NCBI GenBank assembly: GCA_934643185.1
Contig: CAKUBN010000053.1
Location: forward strand, 1-15,280
Direction of reading: 5' to 3'
Source of the DNA: an uncultured Eubacteriales bacterium
GTDB lineage: Bacteria; Bacillota; Clostridia; Oscillospirales; Acutalibacteraceae
DNA: 15,280 nt
Shown: piece by piece, positions 6,220 through 13,772 of the stretch
Position numbering within the stretch: the stretch's first letter is position 1
Layout of the letters: each line of letters opens with the position of its first letter
Position numbers and translations under genes: made by a program
The notes under the pieces: generated by a model
Told to the model about the DNA's origin: nothing
Databases searched by the model: none
What the model saw: only the letters and a program-made list of their open reading frames with translations

Positions 6220-6248
6220 ATCATAACACGCCGGGATACCGTTGTGAA
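6220..6248 (-). promoter_or_regulatory. Promoter of the PPOX-family gene
   Basis: TTCACA (6243-6248), 17-base spacer, TATGAT (6220-6225) on the minus strand. The match is five of six at each element. It gives a leader of about 40 bases before ATG 6170. It may also drive the downstream flavo-ferredoxin, macrodomain and SirTM genes. Confidence 0.65.
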
Positions 6249-6270
6249 GTACGCACTTTATTGTGGTATG

Positions 6271-6286
6271 GTTACTTTTAGGTAAC
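6271..6286. promoter_or_regulatory. Inverted repeat between divergent promoters, possible HxlR/MarR-type operator
   Basis: GTTAC, TTTTAG, GTAAC forms a 16-bp interrupted palindrome. It lies 23 bases upstream of the PPOX -35 element and 16 bases upstream of the -35 of the divergent hydrolase promoter, so one protein could control both. The regulator is not encoded next to it. Confidence 0.4.
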
Positions 6287-6301
6287 TGTGCGAATTTAAA
6301 A

Positions 6302-6330
6302 TTGAAATGCGGGGCGGATTGTGGTATGCT
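6302..6330 (+). promoter_or_regulatory. Promoter of the GH140-like gene
   Basis: TTGAAA (6302-6307), 17 bases, TATGCT (6325-6330). The predicted start near 6337 gives a leader of about 56 bases that includes AGGGAGG (6382-6388) just before the ATG. Confidence 0.55.
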
Positions 6331-6392
6331 TAGGCTGCTGCGGCGGGCGTTGGGGTCCGGAATAGTTGTGCCGCAGGTGACAGGGAGGAAAC

Positions 6393-7772
6393 ATGTTTAC
6401 ATTTGATAAGGAAAAAAGATATTTTTTAAAGGATGGGAAGCCGCACTTTTTTAAGCTGGATACGGCGTGGATGGCGCTGACGAACCTGACGGTGCAGGAA
6501 TTTCGCGAATACGCGACGTTCCGCAAAAATCAGGGCTACAACGGCCTTTTGATGCAGAACACGCCGGCGTTTCAGGACATGCCGAAGCACGTGAAATATT
6601 TTCCGTTCGTAATCCGTGAGGACGGCAGCTACGATCTTTCTAAAAGAAACGACGCATACTTTGCGCAGGCAAAGGAGAAAATGAAGATTCTGCGCGAGCT
6701 CGACATGACGGCGTTTTTGGTGCCCATGTGGGTCAGCTTTGTGCCGCATTCCCAGATGGAAAAGGTGTTCGATTGCCGCGGCAAGCAATTTGAGTCGTTT
6801 GAAGACTATAAAAATGTGGTGGATTTTTCCATCGACCTGTATAAGGAATTTCACCCGGTGTGGCTCATCGGCGGCGACGCGGAACTGACGGAGGAAAACA
6901 AGACAAACTGGCAGTATTACTCCTATATGGCAGAGCAGATCCGCAGGAAATGCCCGGATGACCTGATGTCCGGCCATGTGGCAGGCGGTCATTATCTGGG
7001 CGAAAGCTACCTGAAAAACGGGTATATCGATTTTTACACATACCAGTCCGGCCACATGCTCAGCACGCTTTCGCAGTTCTATTCGCCCGGCCGCATGGCG
7101 GAAAAATCTTGGGCAACAGAGCCGAAGCTGCCGGTGATGAACCTTGAGCCCATGTACGAAGCGCACGGGTACGGCAACCGCTTCGGCAGATTCGGCGCGG
7201 CGGACGTGCGCAGAGCGTTCTGGTTCTCCGTTCTGCACGGCGCGAAGGCCGGCTTTGCATACGGTGCGCACGGCATTTGGATGTTCTACGATGGCTCCGG
7301 CTTCAATAATGAAAACTGGTCGAAAATCCCGCTGAACTGGCGCAGTGCACTCACCCTGCAGGGCAGCTATGATATGGTCGCGAGCGCAGATCTGTTTGAG
7401 CGCTACGATATGTTTGACCTTGTCCCGCAGCGCGAGCTTTGCCTGACGCCGTATGAGGAGGTTGCCGTGGCAGCAACGCTGGATCTTTCAAAAATCGTGG
7501 CGTACACAACGGCGACCACGCATTTGGATTTCGCTCTGGACCTGACGGGCTACGACTGCACATGGCATCTGCTGGACGACAAACAGATGCTTGACGTGCC
7601 AAAGGTTGCGTGCAAGCCGGGCGCGGAGTGGATTCGTGAATACGAAGCGCTGAGCGAAGGCCAGCTGCAAAAGCTGGAATTTTCCGAGGCATATAAAGCC
7701 GCACCGGCGATCTCGCGCGTTGCAATGTACCAATATAATACAGACGCAGTTTTGGTCTGCGTGAAGAAATAA
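6393..7772 (+). CDS. Apiosidase-like glycoside hydrolase (DUF4038/GH140-like)
   Basis: A 459-residue TIM-barrel glycosidase of the DUF4038 type. Residues 1-30 have the family opening (FLKDGKPHFFKLDTAWMAL), then WLIGGDAE (157-164), whose Asp162 is the likely acid/base, and NLEPMYE (250-256), whose Glu252 is the likely nucleophile. The barrel ends near 320 and a smaller C-terminal beta domain follows. Characterised GH140 enzymes release apiose from pectic rhamnogalacturonan II; that substrate is not proven here. No signal peptide is visible, so it probably acts on imported oligosaccharides. AGGGAGG lies 4 bases before the ATG. It is a single-gene unit with promoter and terminator. The fold is well supported, the exact specificity less so. 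Confidence 0.82.
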   Translation: MFTFDKEKRYFLKDGKPHFFKLDTAWMALTNLTVQEFREYATFRKNQGYNGLLMQNTPAFQDMPKHVKYFPFVIREDGSYDLSKRNDAYFAQAKEKMKILRELDMTAFLVPMWVSFVPHSQMEKVFDCRGKQFESFEDYKNVVDFSIDLYKEFHPVWLIGGDAELTEENKTNWQYYSYMAEQIRRKCPDDLMSGHVAGGHYLGESYLKNGYIDFYTYQSGHMLSTLSQFYSPGRMAEKSWATEPKLPVMNLEPMYEAHGYGNRFGRFGAADVRRAFWFSVLHGAKAGFAYGAHGIWMFYDGSGFNNENWSKIPLNWRSALTLQGSYDMVASADLFERYDMFDLVPQRELCLTPYEEVAVAATLDLSKIVAYTTATTHLDFALDLTGYDCTWHLLDDKQMLDVPKVACKPGAEWIREYEALSEGQLQKLEFSEAYKAAPAISRVAMYQYNTDAVLVCVKK

Positions 7773-7775
7773 AAG

Positions 7776-7810
7776 AGCGGAGGTACAGTTTTGCTGTGTC
7801 TCCGCTTTTT
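7776..7810. terminator. Bidirectional terminator between the GH140-like gene and the M56 gene tail
   Basis: AGCGGAGGTACAG, loop TTTTG, CTGTGTCTCCGCT, then TTTT. It is a 13-bp stem with two G-U pairs, 4 bases after the GH140-like stop. The minus-strand copy ends in CTTTTATTT, so it also suits the converging blaI-M56 transcript. Confidence 0.85.
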
Positions 7811-7828
7811 GCAGACAATTTTGGGGTG

Positions 7829-8083
7829 TTACGCGGTTTCGGTGGCTGTGGCGATGTCGGTGGGGTCGTAGCTGACCATTTGGTCGTCCTGTCCGTCGAT
7901 GGATTTGGAATACATGATGCCGTTTTTGATGTCGTTTAAAATCTCTTCGTACATGGCAATGGTCTCGTCGATTTTCTCCTGCGTCCAGGTGAATTTCTGA
8001 CCGTTGACCGAGCCTGTCTCGCCGAGAAGGCTCTGAAGCTGCACCTTTTCGTTTTCGAGCCATACTTTGTACTCGTCATACGT
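7829..8083 (-). pseudogene. C-terminal tail of the M56 protease, cut off by an in-frame TGA
   Basis: These 84 codons continue the M56 gene in the same frame after TGA 8084-8086. The text WTYDEYK-like (TYDEYKVWLENEKVQLQSLLG) is the usual continuation of clostridial M56/BlaR-like proteins after a Trp-Trp pair, here TGG followed by TGA. The helical segment TWTQEKIDETIAMYEEILNDI and a TAA stop at 7829 follow. No convincing ribosome binding site serves an internal start (a GTG at 8044 is the best available). The tail is therefore either lost or made only by read-through. The missing residue is one base from TGG, so a recent nonsense change or a sequence error is likely. Confidence 0.72.
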
Positions 8084-9202
8084 TCACCACTCCACATTCG
8101 GCGTGGGGAAGCGGGCTTCAAATTCCGCGTCCGTCAGCGGCTCAAAGGTCTTGCCGTCGTCAAAGCTGTAATAAGTCTTTCCGTCATCGGGATTTACATA
8201 GGACATCAGTGTGCTTTCATCAAGCGTGGAGGCAGGCGGGTTGGCAGTTTCAGTTTGTGCGGAGGTCGCGAAGACCGTTACGGTCCCGACGACGAGCGCT
8301 GCCGCTAAGATAAGCGAGACAACGGTGATCTTTTTCGTTTTCATAATAGCTGTGATCCTTTCTTCGATCGCGTTTTTGCTGAAGTTATTGCAGAGCGGAG
8401 CAAAGCCGCTTTTGACTTCTTCCATGCGGATCAAAACCTTGGCGTAAGAGGCTCTCTGCGCGCTGCCGAAGCGGCGAATGACCGTTTCGTCGCAGGAAAG
8501 CTCGATGTCCCGGTTTGCGAGCACGTACATGACCCACACGAGCGGGTTGAACCAATGCACGCAAAGGGCGGCAATGAGCAGGAGCTTTGCGCAAATATCC
8601 AATCTTTGAATGTGTACGAATTCGTGCTCCAAAACGTATTGAAGCGCGGTTTCATCTTTAAAATCCGTCTTCTTCGGCAGCAAGATGACAGGGCGAAGCA
8701 CGCCGAACGTGAGCGGCGACGCAATGCGGTCGGACTGCCGAACGGAGAGCTTGCGCCGCAGCGTGTGTGCTTGCAGCCAGCTATCGATAAACTCGTTCTG
8801 TACCGGCAACGACATTTGAAACTCCCTGCGGCATCTTACATACGGCACGGTGAAAAACGCGGCACAGAGGATGACCCCCACTGCCCAGATGGGTGTCCAC
8901 ACGGGAATATCCGGCGCGGGCGCAGAAGCTGTGTGCTGCATGGCGGTTGTGGTCTGCTCTGCCGAAACGGGCGGCAGAACACCGCCGACGGGCGCATTTG
9001 CGGCGGTCGAGAGGTTTCTTCCCAGCAGCGAGTAGATGCTCAAAGCAGAGGGGAAGGAAAACGGGAGCAGCAGCCGCGCGAGCACAGCGCCCCACAGCAC
9101 GAGAAACGTTTTTTTCGGCACGCGGTGGATGGTCAGGGCCCGCAGAACGGTGATGGCCAAGATCATCACAGCGCCCGAAAAGCTCATTTGCAGTAAGGTC
9201 AT
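8084..9202 (-). CDS. M56 family (BlaR1/MecR1-like) membrane metalloprotease, truncated by TGA
   Basis: A 372-residue M56 protein that should sense an extracellular signal and trigger inactivation of the BlaI-type repressor. Membrane segments are visible near 2-23, 32-50, 103-120, 202-228 and 292-313. The zinc protease site HEFVH is at 193-197 with Glu234 of ELSCDE as third ligand. The extracellular part after 313 is short and has no penicillin-binding sensor domain, so the ligand need not be a beta-lactam. ATG 9202 is chosen over a GTG at 9214 because GAGGTG lies 5 bases upstream. It begins 8 bases after the blaI-like stop. The frame ends at TGA where the family continues with Trp; see 7829-8083. 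Confidence 0.88.
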   Translation of the reverse strand: MTLLQMSFSGAVMILAITVLRALTIHRVPKKTFLVLWGAVLARLLLPFSFPSALSIYSLLGRNLSTAANAPVGGVLPPVSAEQTTTAMQHTASAPAPDIPVWTPIWAVGVILCAAFFTVPYVRCRREFQMSLPVQNEFIDSWLQAHTLRRKLSVRQSDRIASPLTFGVLRPVILLPKKTDFKDETALQYVLEHEFVHIQRLDICAKLLLIAALCVHWFNPLVWVMYVLANRDIELSCDETVIRRFGSAQRASYAKVLIRMEEVKSGFAPLCNNFSKNAIEERITAIMKTKKITVVSLILAAALVVGTVTVFATSAQTETANPPASTLDESTLMSYVNPDDGKTYYSFDDGKTFEPLTDAEFEARFPTPNVEW

Positions 9203-9210
9203 AGTGCACC

Positions 9211-9570
9211 TCACTCCAAATCGCCGACGATCTGTTTCAGCTTTTCGATCTGCTCTGCGGAGAGCTTTTTTCTGCCGAGCAGCGCCGCAAAGAGCTTATC
9301 GGCAGAGCCGTCGTAGACCTTGTTGATGAGCTCGTCCGTTTCGGCCTCCTGCACGGCGGATTTCGGGATCAGCGCGCGGCACATAAAGCCCGGCTCGCTG
9401 CGCTCGATCGCGCCCTTTTTCATGCAGCGTTTGATGAGCGTGTAGGTCGTGTTCACGTTCCAGCCGAGCTCGTTCGTCAGCTCTTTGGCGATCTCTTTCG
9501 CGGGCGTATCGCCTTTTTTCCAGAGAACGTTCATCACTTTCAGTTCGGAATCAAACAGTTTAATATCCAT
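9211..9570 (-). CDS. BlaI/MecI/CopY family transcriptional repressor
   Basis: A 119-residue Penicillinase_R-family repressor. The winged helix covers residues 1-75, with ELKVMNVLWKKGDTPAKEIA opening and WNVNTTYTLIKRC (37-49) as recognition helix. A helical dimer tail follows, where the partner protease is expected to trigger loss of repression; the exact cleavage site cannot be assigned. ATG 9570 follows AAGGAGG with a 7-base spacer. It is in an operon with the M56 protease and its promoter is packed with repeated boxes, so autoregulation is very likely. No beta-lactamase gene lies beside it; regulated targets other than its own operon are unknown. Confidence 0.93.
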   Translation of the reverse strand: MDIKLFDSELKVMNVLWKKGDTPAKEIAKELTNELGWNVNTTYTLIKRCMKKGAIERSEPGFMCRALIPKSAVQEAETDELINKVYDGSADKLFAALLGRKKLSAEQIEKLKQIVGDLE

Positions 9571-9584
9571 AATTCAGCCTCCTT

Positions 9585-9658
9585 GATAAGACTACGGTAG
9601 TGCTACGCTCGTATAATACACCAGTCTTATCGAATTGTCAATACTACTGCGGTCTTAT
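9585..9658 (-). promoter_or_regulatory. blaI-type promoter with three operator boxes
   Basis: On the minus strand TTGACA (9636-9641), 17 bases, TATTAT (9613-9618) is a near-consensus promoter. A box with consensus ATAAGACNNCNGTAGT occurs at 9586-9601 on the plus strand and inverted at about 9643-9658. A partial copy, GATAAGACT, lies inverted at 9623-9631 in the promoter spacer. The boxes cover the region upstream of -35, the spacer and the transcript start, as expected for BlaI-type repression. Confidence 0.75.
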
Positions 9659-9662
9659 TTTT

Positions 9663-9701
9663 GAGAAAAGTTGTGCGGCCACCGTAAAAGATGACCGCAC
9701 A
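9663..9701 (-). terminator. Probable terminator of the GH36 gene
   Basis: On the minus strand TGTGCGG, a 16-base loop and CCGCACA, followed by ACTTTTCTC. The stem is 7 bp with two further inner pairs after a mismatch. The large loop and short T-run make it weaker than the other terminators here. Confidence 0.5.
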
Positions 9702-9720
9702 GGCGTTTATATGTTACGGT

Positions 9721-11724
9721 TTACGGTTCTGCGACCGCGAATACATAGGTTCGTTTCGGCTGGCAGGTAAAGGTCAGTCCGTTTTCGGTGCCGTTAAGGA
9801 CAAATGCGTCATTTGGCGCGTTTGATGCGAGAATTTGGAGCTTCTGCGCATTTATGGGGCGGGAGAGCGTGTAGGTGTATGTGTCTTTTCGGGTGTTTTC
9901 GCAGAACAAAAGCAGGTATGCTTTGCCGTCCGGGCACAGGGCTTCAAAGCCGCTGAACTGTGTGCCGTCCGGCTCTTCGCCGATGGGGCTGACCTGCGCA
10001 TTCCAAAGGACATCGCGGTGCGCGCGGTACACGTCTATAATGCGGCGCAGCGGGGCGAAATCAGCGGGATCAAGGTGGCTCATCTCCATCCAAACGAGCG
10101 GATTTGCGAGCATAGTGCAGGCAAATTCGTAATCGATGGTGTAGTTTATGGGGGCAAGCGCGTCTGTGCCGTACAGCTCTGTGTTGCGGCGGTTATTTAA
10201 AAGCTCAAACTGGAACTGGCGCGTCGGGAAAAATCTTGAAAGCTGCCACAAATTGCGCAGGGTGCTGTGCGGGTAGTAGTTGCACCAATCGGTGTAACGG
10301 TTTTCTACAAAGATCGTGCAGAACGCCTTGCCGAGGAAATACCCCGGGCGGTTGTGCGCGGTGACGTCTAAGTTGAAGAAAATCCGGCCGCCGCTTTTTT
10401 CGTGCACCTCCCGCATAAAGTTCAGAAAGTTCTGCTCGGCGCGCTTTGTTTTGAACGACACACTGTCGAGCTTAAAATAGCGGATGCCGTAGGTGTTGTA
10501 GAGGTGCAGCAGCGTTTCAACGTCTTTTTCGGCGTTTTCAAAGTCGTTTGCGGAATCCGGCCCGTACCATAGGCCGACCTCCATGCCGTACTGCGCAGCG
10601 CGGTCTACAATGGGCTGCAAACCGTGCGGAAAGCGCTTTGTGTTGACCGACCAGAAATCGGCATTGTTGGCGTAGTAGCCGCCCCACACGCCGCCGCCTT
10701 TTACGGAGTTGACCGTGGTGCCGGCCTGCCACCCATCGTCGATCTGCACGATGTCGACGCCAAGTTCTTTTGCGGCTTCGATCTCCTTCAGCATGAAATC
10801 GTGGCTGAGCGCGCCGTCGCGGTTGCGGTCGCCCCAGGTGTTGGACATGATGTAGGTGTGCTTGCGGCTGTCGCCGATGTTATCGCGGCGCTCGTAATTT
10901 TTGTAGAGCTTTTCAATATCCTCTGCCGTGCCTATGCCGACCACGGTACCGTATAATTCGGTGTAACCGTCCTGCGCTATGCTGTCATCAAAGCCGGTGC
11001 CCGTCACATAGAGCACTTCATTGTTCACAGCAAAATCCACGCCCGTGTGCTTGACCGTGCCAAGGTGCGTGGGCGCTTTTTTAATGACCATCAGCGTGCG
11101 GTCCTTTTCATAATCGGTGAGCAGGACGATGTTGCCCTCGCCCTTGTAGGCTTCGCGGTTATATAACGGCTGCTTGTCGCTTTTTACGAGCGTGTCGAAG
11201 CCGTCCGTTTCATCAAAAAGCTTGATGCACTCTATTTTATAGTGCGCGTGGGGAATATCGATCGCGTCACACAGGTCGTCAAAATTCGGGATGAAATCCG
11301 CCGTGCCTTTCGGCGAGTATTTCGTTTCTACGCCGTCGTTTTGTGCGGCATCCGCTTCACTTTCGGAGATCGGTAGACCTTTTACGGCGCGGGACATTTC
11401 CACAAACGGCACTTCGGGGTAAATGTACAGAGCATTTATGACCTCTCGGCCGGCAAGGTCTTTGGAGCGCAGCGTGACCGCAAGGCGTGTTTCGGTCGTG
11501 CCGAAACCGTCGTCCGGTTCTATGGCGCATACAGCGTCGGTCTCCGGGACGTATTTTTCAGATAAACCGATGCCTTTCCAGAAATGGCCATTTTTAAGGT
11601 CTTTTATGCCGCTTGAAAGCAGCACGCCGTTATTCAAAATGAAGCTCCGTTCGATCATAGCATTGCCGATGCGCAGTGTGCCATTTTCAAAGGAAGCGTA
11701 ACAGTCTTTAAAAGTGTTTTTCAT
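9721..11724 (-). CDS. Alpha-galactosidase-like GH36 family glycosidase
   Basis: A 667-residue GH36-type enzyme. An N-terminal beta-sandwich (1-280) precedes the TIM barrel: YIMSNTWGDRN (291-301), VDIVQIDDGWQ (323-333), WYGPD (386-390) and RYFKLD (415-420), whose Asp420 is the probable nucleophile. Asp479 of RYTDW is the candidate acid/base. A C-terminal beta domain covers about 580-667. It should act on alpha-galactosides or related oligosaccharides; no signal peptide, so cytoplasmic. ATG 11724 is chosen because AGGGGA lies 7 bases upstream; the frame is open further up but without a site. The TWGDRNRDG segment suggests a divergent GH36 subfamily, so specificity is uncertain. It stands alone between a terminator and a divergent MarR promoter. 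Confidence 0.85.
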   Translation of the reverse strand: MKNTFKDCYASFENGTLRIGNAMIERSFILNNGVLLSSGIKDLKNGHFWKGIGLSEKYVPETDAVCAIEPDDGFGTTETRLAVTLRSKDLAGREVINALYIYPEVPFVEMSRAVKGLPISESEADAAQNDGVETKYSPKGTADFIPNFDDLCDAIDIPHAHYKIECIKLFDETDGFDTLVKSDKQPLYNREAYKGEGNIVLLTDYEKDRTLMVIKKAPTHLGTVKHTGVDFAVNNEVLYVTGTGFDDSIAQDGYTELYGTVVGIGTAEDIEKLYKNYERRDNIGDSRKHTYIMSNTWGDRNRDGALSHDFMLKEIEAAKELGVDIVQIDDGWQAGTTVNSVKGGGVWGGYYANNADFWSVNTKRFPHGLQPIVDRAAQYGMEVGLWYGPDSANDFENAEKDVETLLHLYNTYGIRYFKLDSVSFKTKRAEQNFLNFMREVHEKSGGRIFFNLDVTAHNRPGYFLGKAFCTIFVENRYTDWCNYYPHSTLRNLWQLSRFFPTRQFQFELLNNRRNTELYGTDALAPINYTIDYEFACTMLANPLVWMEMSHLDPADFAPLRRIIDVYRAHRDVLWNAQVSPIGEEPDGTQFSGFEALCPDGKAYLLLFCENTRKDTYTYTLSRPINAQKLQILASNAPNDAFVLNGTENGLTFTCQPKRTYVFAVAEP

Positions 11725-11758
11725 ATTCCATTCCCCTAAAGAAATTCTATTTTCATTC

Positions 11759-11787
11759 AAGATAATCGCGCCGGCTGCAAAAATCAA
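11759..11787 (-). promoter_or_regulatory. Possible promoter of the GH36 gene
   Basis: TTGATT (11782-11787), 17 bases, TATCTT (11759-11764) on the minus strand. Each element matches four of six. The predicted leader of about 28 bases contains the AGGGGA ribosome binding site. A CTTTTAAAAG palindrome (11791-11800) lies just upstream. Confidence 0.4.
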
Positions 11788-11840
11788 CAGCTTTTAAAAG
11801 ACGTACGCTTTTTTCAATGTTCCGGACGGATTTTGCACGG

Positions 11841-11890
11841 TTGACACGGGGCATTTATCGTGCTAAAATAAAATACGAATTCGTATTTTA
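11841..11890 (+). promoter_or_regulatory. MarR-operon promoter with perfect 22-bp palindromic operator
   Basis: TTGACA (11841-11846), 17 bases, TAAAAT (11864-11869) is a near-consensus promoter. A perfect 22-bp palindrome spans 11869-11890: TAAAATACGAA followed directly by its reverse complement. It starts at the last base of the -10 element and covers the transcription start. Binding there would block initiation. The MarR-family gene beginning at 11907 is the obvious candidate regulator. Confidence 0.8.
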
Positions 11891-11906
11891 GGCGAGGTGG
11901 AGCTAA

Positions 11907-12368
11907 ATGGAGCGATATGCGTTTTTCAGGCAGCTTGGCAAAGCGGTGTACGGCATAGACGCGTCTTACGACGTGTTCTCGAAAAGCGCGCAGATCAAGC
12001 CGAATATGCTGTGGCTGCTTTCGGCGCTGAACGATGGCGAGAGCCACACACAAAAGCAAATCTGCTGGGACTGGGGATTTCCGAAAACGACGGTGAACAC
12101 GCTCATTAAAGAGCTGGAAAAAGAGAAATACGTGGTGCAGCGGCCGATACCCGGCGAGCGCAGGGAGCTTTCCGTAACACTGACAAAAACGGGCAGAGCG
12201 TACGCAAACGAAGTCCTAAAGCCCGTATATGAAGCGGAGGAACGGCTTTTTCGGCTGTATTTTAAGGACAAAGACCCGGAATTTGTGCGGGAGCTGTTCC
12301 AATTTTCCGGCGTGATGCGCCGCTATTTTACAACAGGGGAATTTGAAGAAACGGGGAGCGAGACATGA
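11907..12368 (+). CDS. MarR family transcriptional regulator
   Basis: A 153-residue MarR-type winged helix protein. The DNA-binding part spans about 33-100: HTQKQICWDWGFPKTTVNTL (47-66) forms the helix-turn-helix, and GERRELSVTLTKTGR (83-97) the wing. Helices before and after form the dimer. ATG 11907 has AGGTGG 6 bases upstream. The stop overlaps the MATE start as ATGA, so regulator and pump are co-translated, a common layout for MarR repressors of drug efflux. It probably represses its own operon through the palindrome at 11869-11890; the inducer is unknown. Cys53 in the helix-turn-helix might allow thiol sensing, but this is speculative. Confidence 0.93.
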   Translation: MERYAFFRQLGKAVYGIDASYDVFSKSAQIKPNMLWLLSALNDGESHTQKQICWDWGFPKTTVNTLIKELEKEKYVVQRPIPGERRELSVTLTKTGRAYANEVLKPVYEAEERLFRLYFKDKDPEFVRELFQFSGVMRRYFTTGEFEETGSET

Positions 12369-13747
12369 AAAAAATTAGCTGGCATGAACTGAAGCCGCAG
12401 GTGAAGGAAGTTTGGGTACTGAGCCTGCCGGCTATTTTAACGCAGATCACAACGATCGTGATGCAGTACATCGATTCCGCTATGGTCGGTTCGCTCGGCG
12501 CGAACGCTTCGGCGGCGATCGGTTTGGTTTCCACAAGCACGTGGCTATTGGGCGGCATTACATACGCTGTTTCGGCGGGCTTTTCCGTGCAGGTCGCGCA
12601 CAACATCGGCGCGGGGCGCGATGCGGAAGCGAGAAGCGTCGTGCGCCACGGCCTGTGCACGGCACTGTGCGTGGCAGGTCTTTTGTGCGCACTGGGGCTT
12701 TCCATCCACAGCATGCTGCCGACGTGGCTCGGCGGCGACCCGGCCATCTGCTACGACGCCTCGAAATACTTTATGGTGTACGCGCTGATGATCCCGTTCT
12801 CGCAGATCAACTCGCTGAACTCGTCGTTCCTGCAGTGCAGCGGCGACATGCTGACGCCGAGCATCTTAAACGCTGCCATGTGTTTGTTAGACGTGGTGTT
12901 CAACGCGATTTTCATTCCGCGTTTTGGCGTGATGGGCGCGGGCATCGGCACGGCGAGTGCATGCGCGGTCATCAGCCTGACGATGGCGTGGCGCTGCCTC
13001 TTGTGCAACCCGCATTTGAAGCTTAACCGCAAAGAGACTGAAAAGCATGGCCTTGACCCGGAGATCCTCAAAAAAGCGCTGAAGATCGGCCTGCCGGTCG
13101 GCGTGCAGGAGATCGCCATGTGCAGCGCGCAGGTCGTTGCAACGATGATCATTGCGCCGCTCGGCGCGGTGTCTATCGCTGCAAACTCCTTCGCCGTGAC
13201 GGCAGAGAGCCTGTGCTACATGCCCGGATACGGCATCGGCTCGGCGGCGACGACGCTCGTCGGGCGCAACATCGGCGCGGGCAAGACCGACCTTGCAAAA
13301 CGCTACGGCAACATTTGCATCGTGATGGGCGCAGGCTTTATGGCGATAACGGGACTTTTGATGATGTTCCTGTGCCCGTTTGTGTTCAGCATTTTGACGC
13401 CGGACCTCTCCGTCCGCGCGCTCGCGGCGCAGGTGCTGCGCATCGGGCTGTTGGCTGAACCGCTGTACGGCGTTTCCATCGTCGCGGCGGGCGCACTGCG
13501 CGGCACCGGCGATACCTTTGTACCGAGTGTGATGAACCTTGGCAGCATTTGGGTGGTGCGCATTGGGCTTGCACTGCTGCTTGTCGGCAGATTTGGCCTG
13601 CCGGGTATGTGGACGGCCATGGCAACGGAGCTGTGCGTGCGCGGCCTTTTGATGCTGTATCGCCAGAAGACGACGAAGTATTATAAGAAGTACAATAAAA
13701 CGGTGGAGACGAATGAACCCGAACTGCTGGAAGCTGCTGAAAGCTGA
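12365..13747 (+). CDS. MATE family multidrug efflux transporter
   Basis: A 460-residue integral membrane protein with about 12 membrane segments and two MatE repeats, the usual size. The first repeat has QYIDSAMVGSLG (34-45) and VAHNIGAGR (77-85). The second has the equivalent VGRNIGAGK near residue 300, followed by GALRGTGDT near 377. These fit DinF/NorM-type cation-coupled exporters of drugs or metabolites. GGGGAG about 6 bases before the ATG lies inside the marR gene, and start and stop overlap as ATGA. A charged C-terminal tail (KYYKKYNKT onward) is cytoplasmic. Substrates are unknown; control by the upstream MarR protein is likely. Confidence 0.95.
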   Translation: MKKISWHELKPQVKEVWVLSLPAILTQITTIVMQYIDSAMVGSLGANASAAIGLVSTSTWLLGGITYAVSAGFSVQVAHNIGAGRDAEARSVVRHGLCTALCVAGLLCALGLSIHSMLPTWLGGDPAICYDASKYFMVYALMIPFSQINSLNSSFLQCSGDMLTPSILNAAMCLLDVVFNAIFIPRFGVMGAGIGTASACAVISLTMAWRCLLCNPHLKLNRKETEKHGLDPEILKKALKIGLPVGVQEIAMCSAQVVATMIIAPLGAVSIAANSFAVTAESLCYMPGYGIGSAATTLVGRNIGAGKTDLAKRYGNICIVMGAGFMAITGLLMMFLCPFVFSILTPDLSVRALAAQVLRIGLLAEPLYGVSIVAAGALRGTGDTFVPSVMNLGSIWVVRIGLALLLVGRFGLPGMWTAMATELCVRGLLMLYRQKTTKYYKKYNKTVETNEPELLEAAES

Positions 13748-13772
13748 AAAGCACTGAGAAAGGACGATCAAT

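Noticed and set aside
7829..8044. Independent small gene starting at GTG 8044
   Set aside because: The protein is the expected C-terminal tail of the M56 gene in the same frame and has no good ribosome binding site.
8084..8086. TGA read as Trp (code change) or selenocysteine
   Set aside because: TGA ends the MBL, macrodomain, BlaI-type and MATE genes with correct C-termini, so the code is standard; the family has Trp, not Cys, at the site, and no selenocysteine hairpin was recognised.
8555..9196. A 213-codon open frame on the plus strand
   Set aside because: It is opposite the M56 gene, whose membrane segments and HExxH site are clear.
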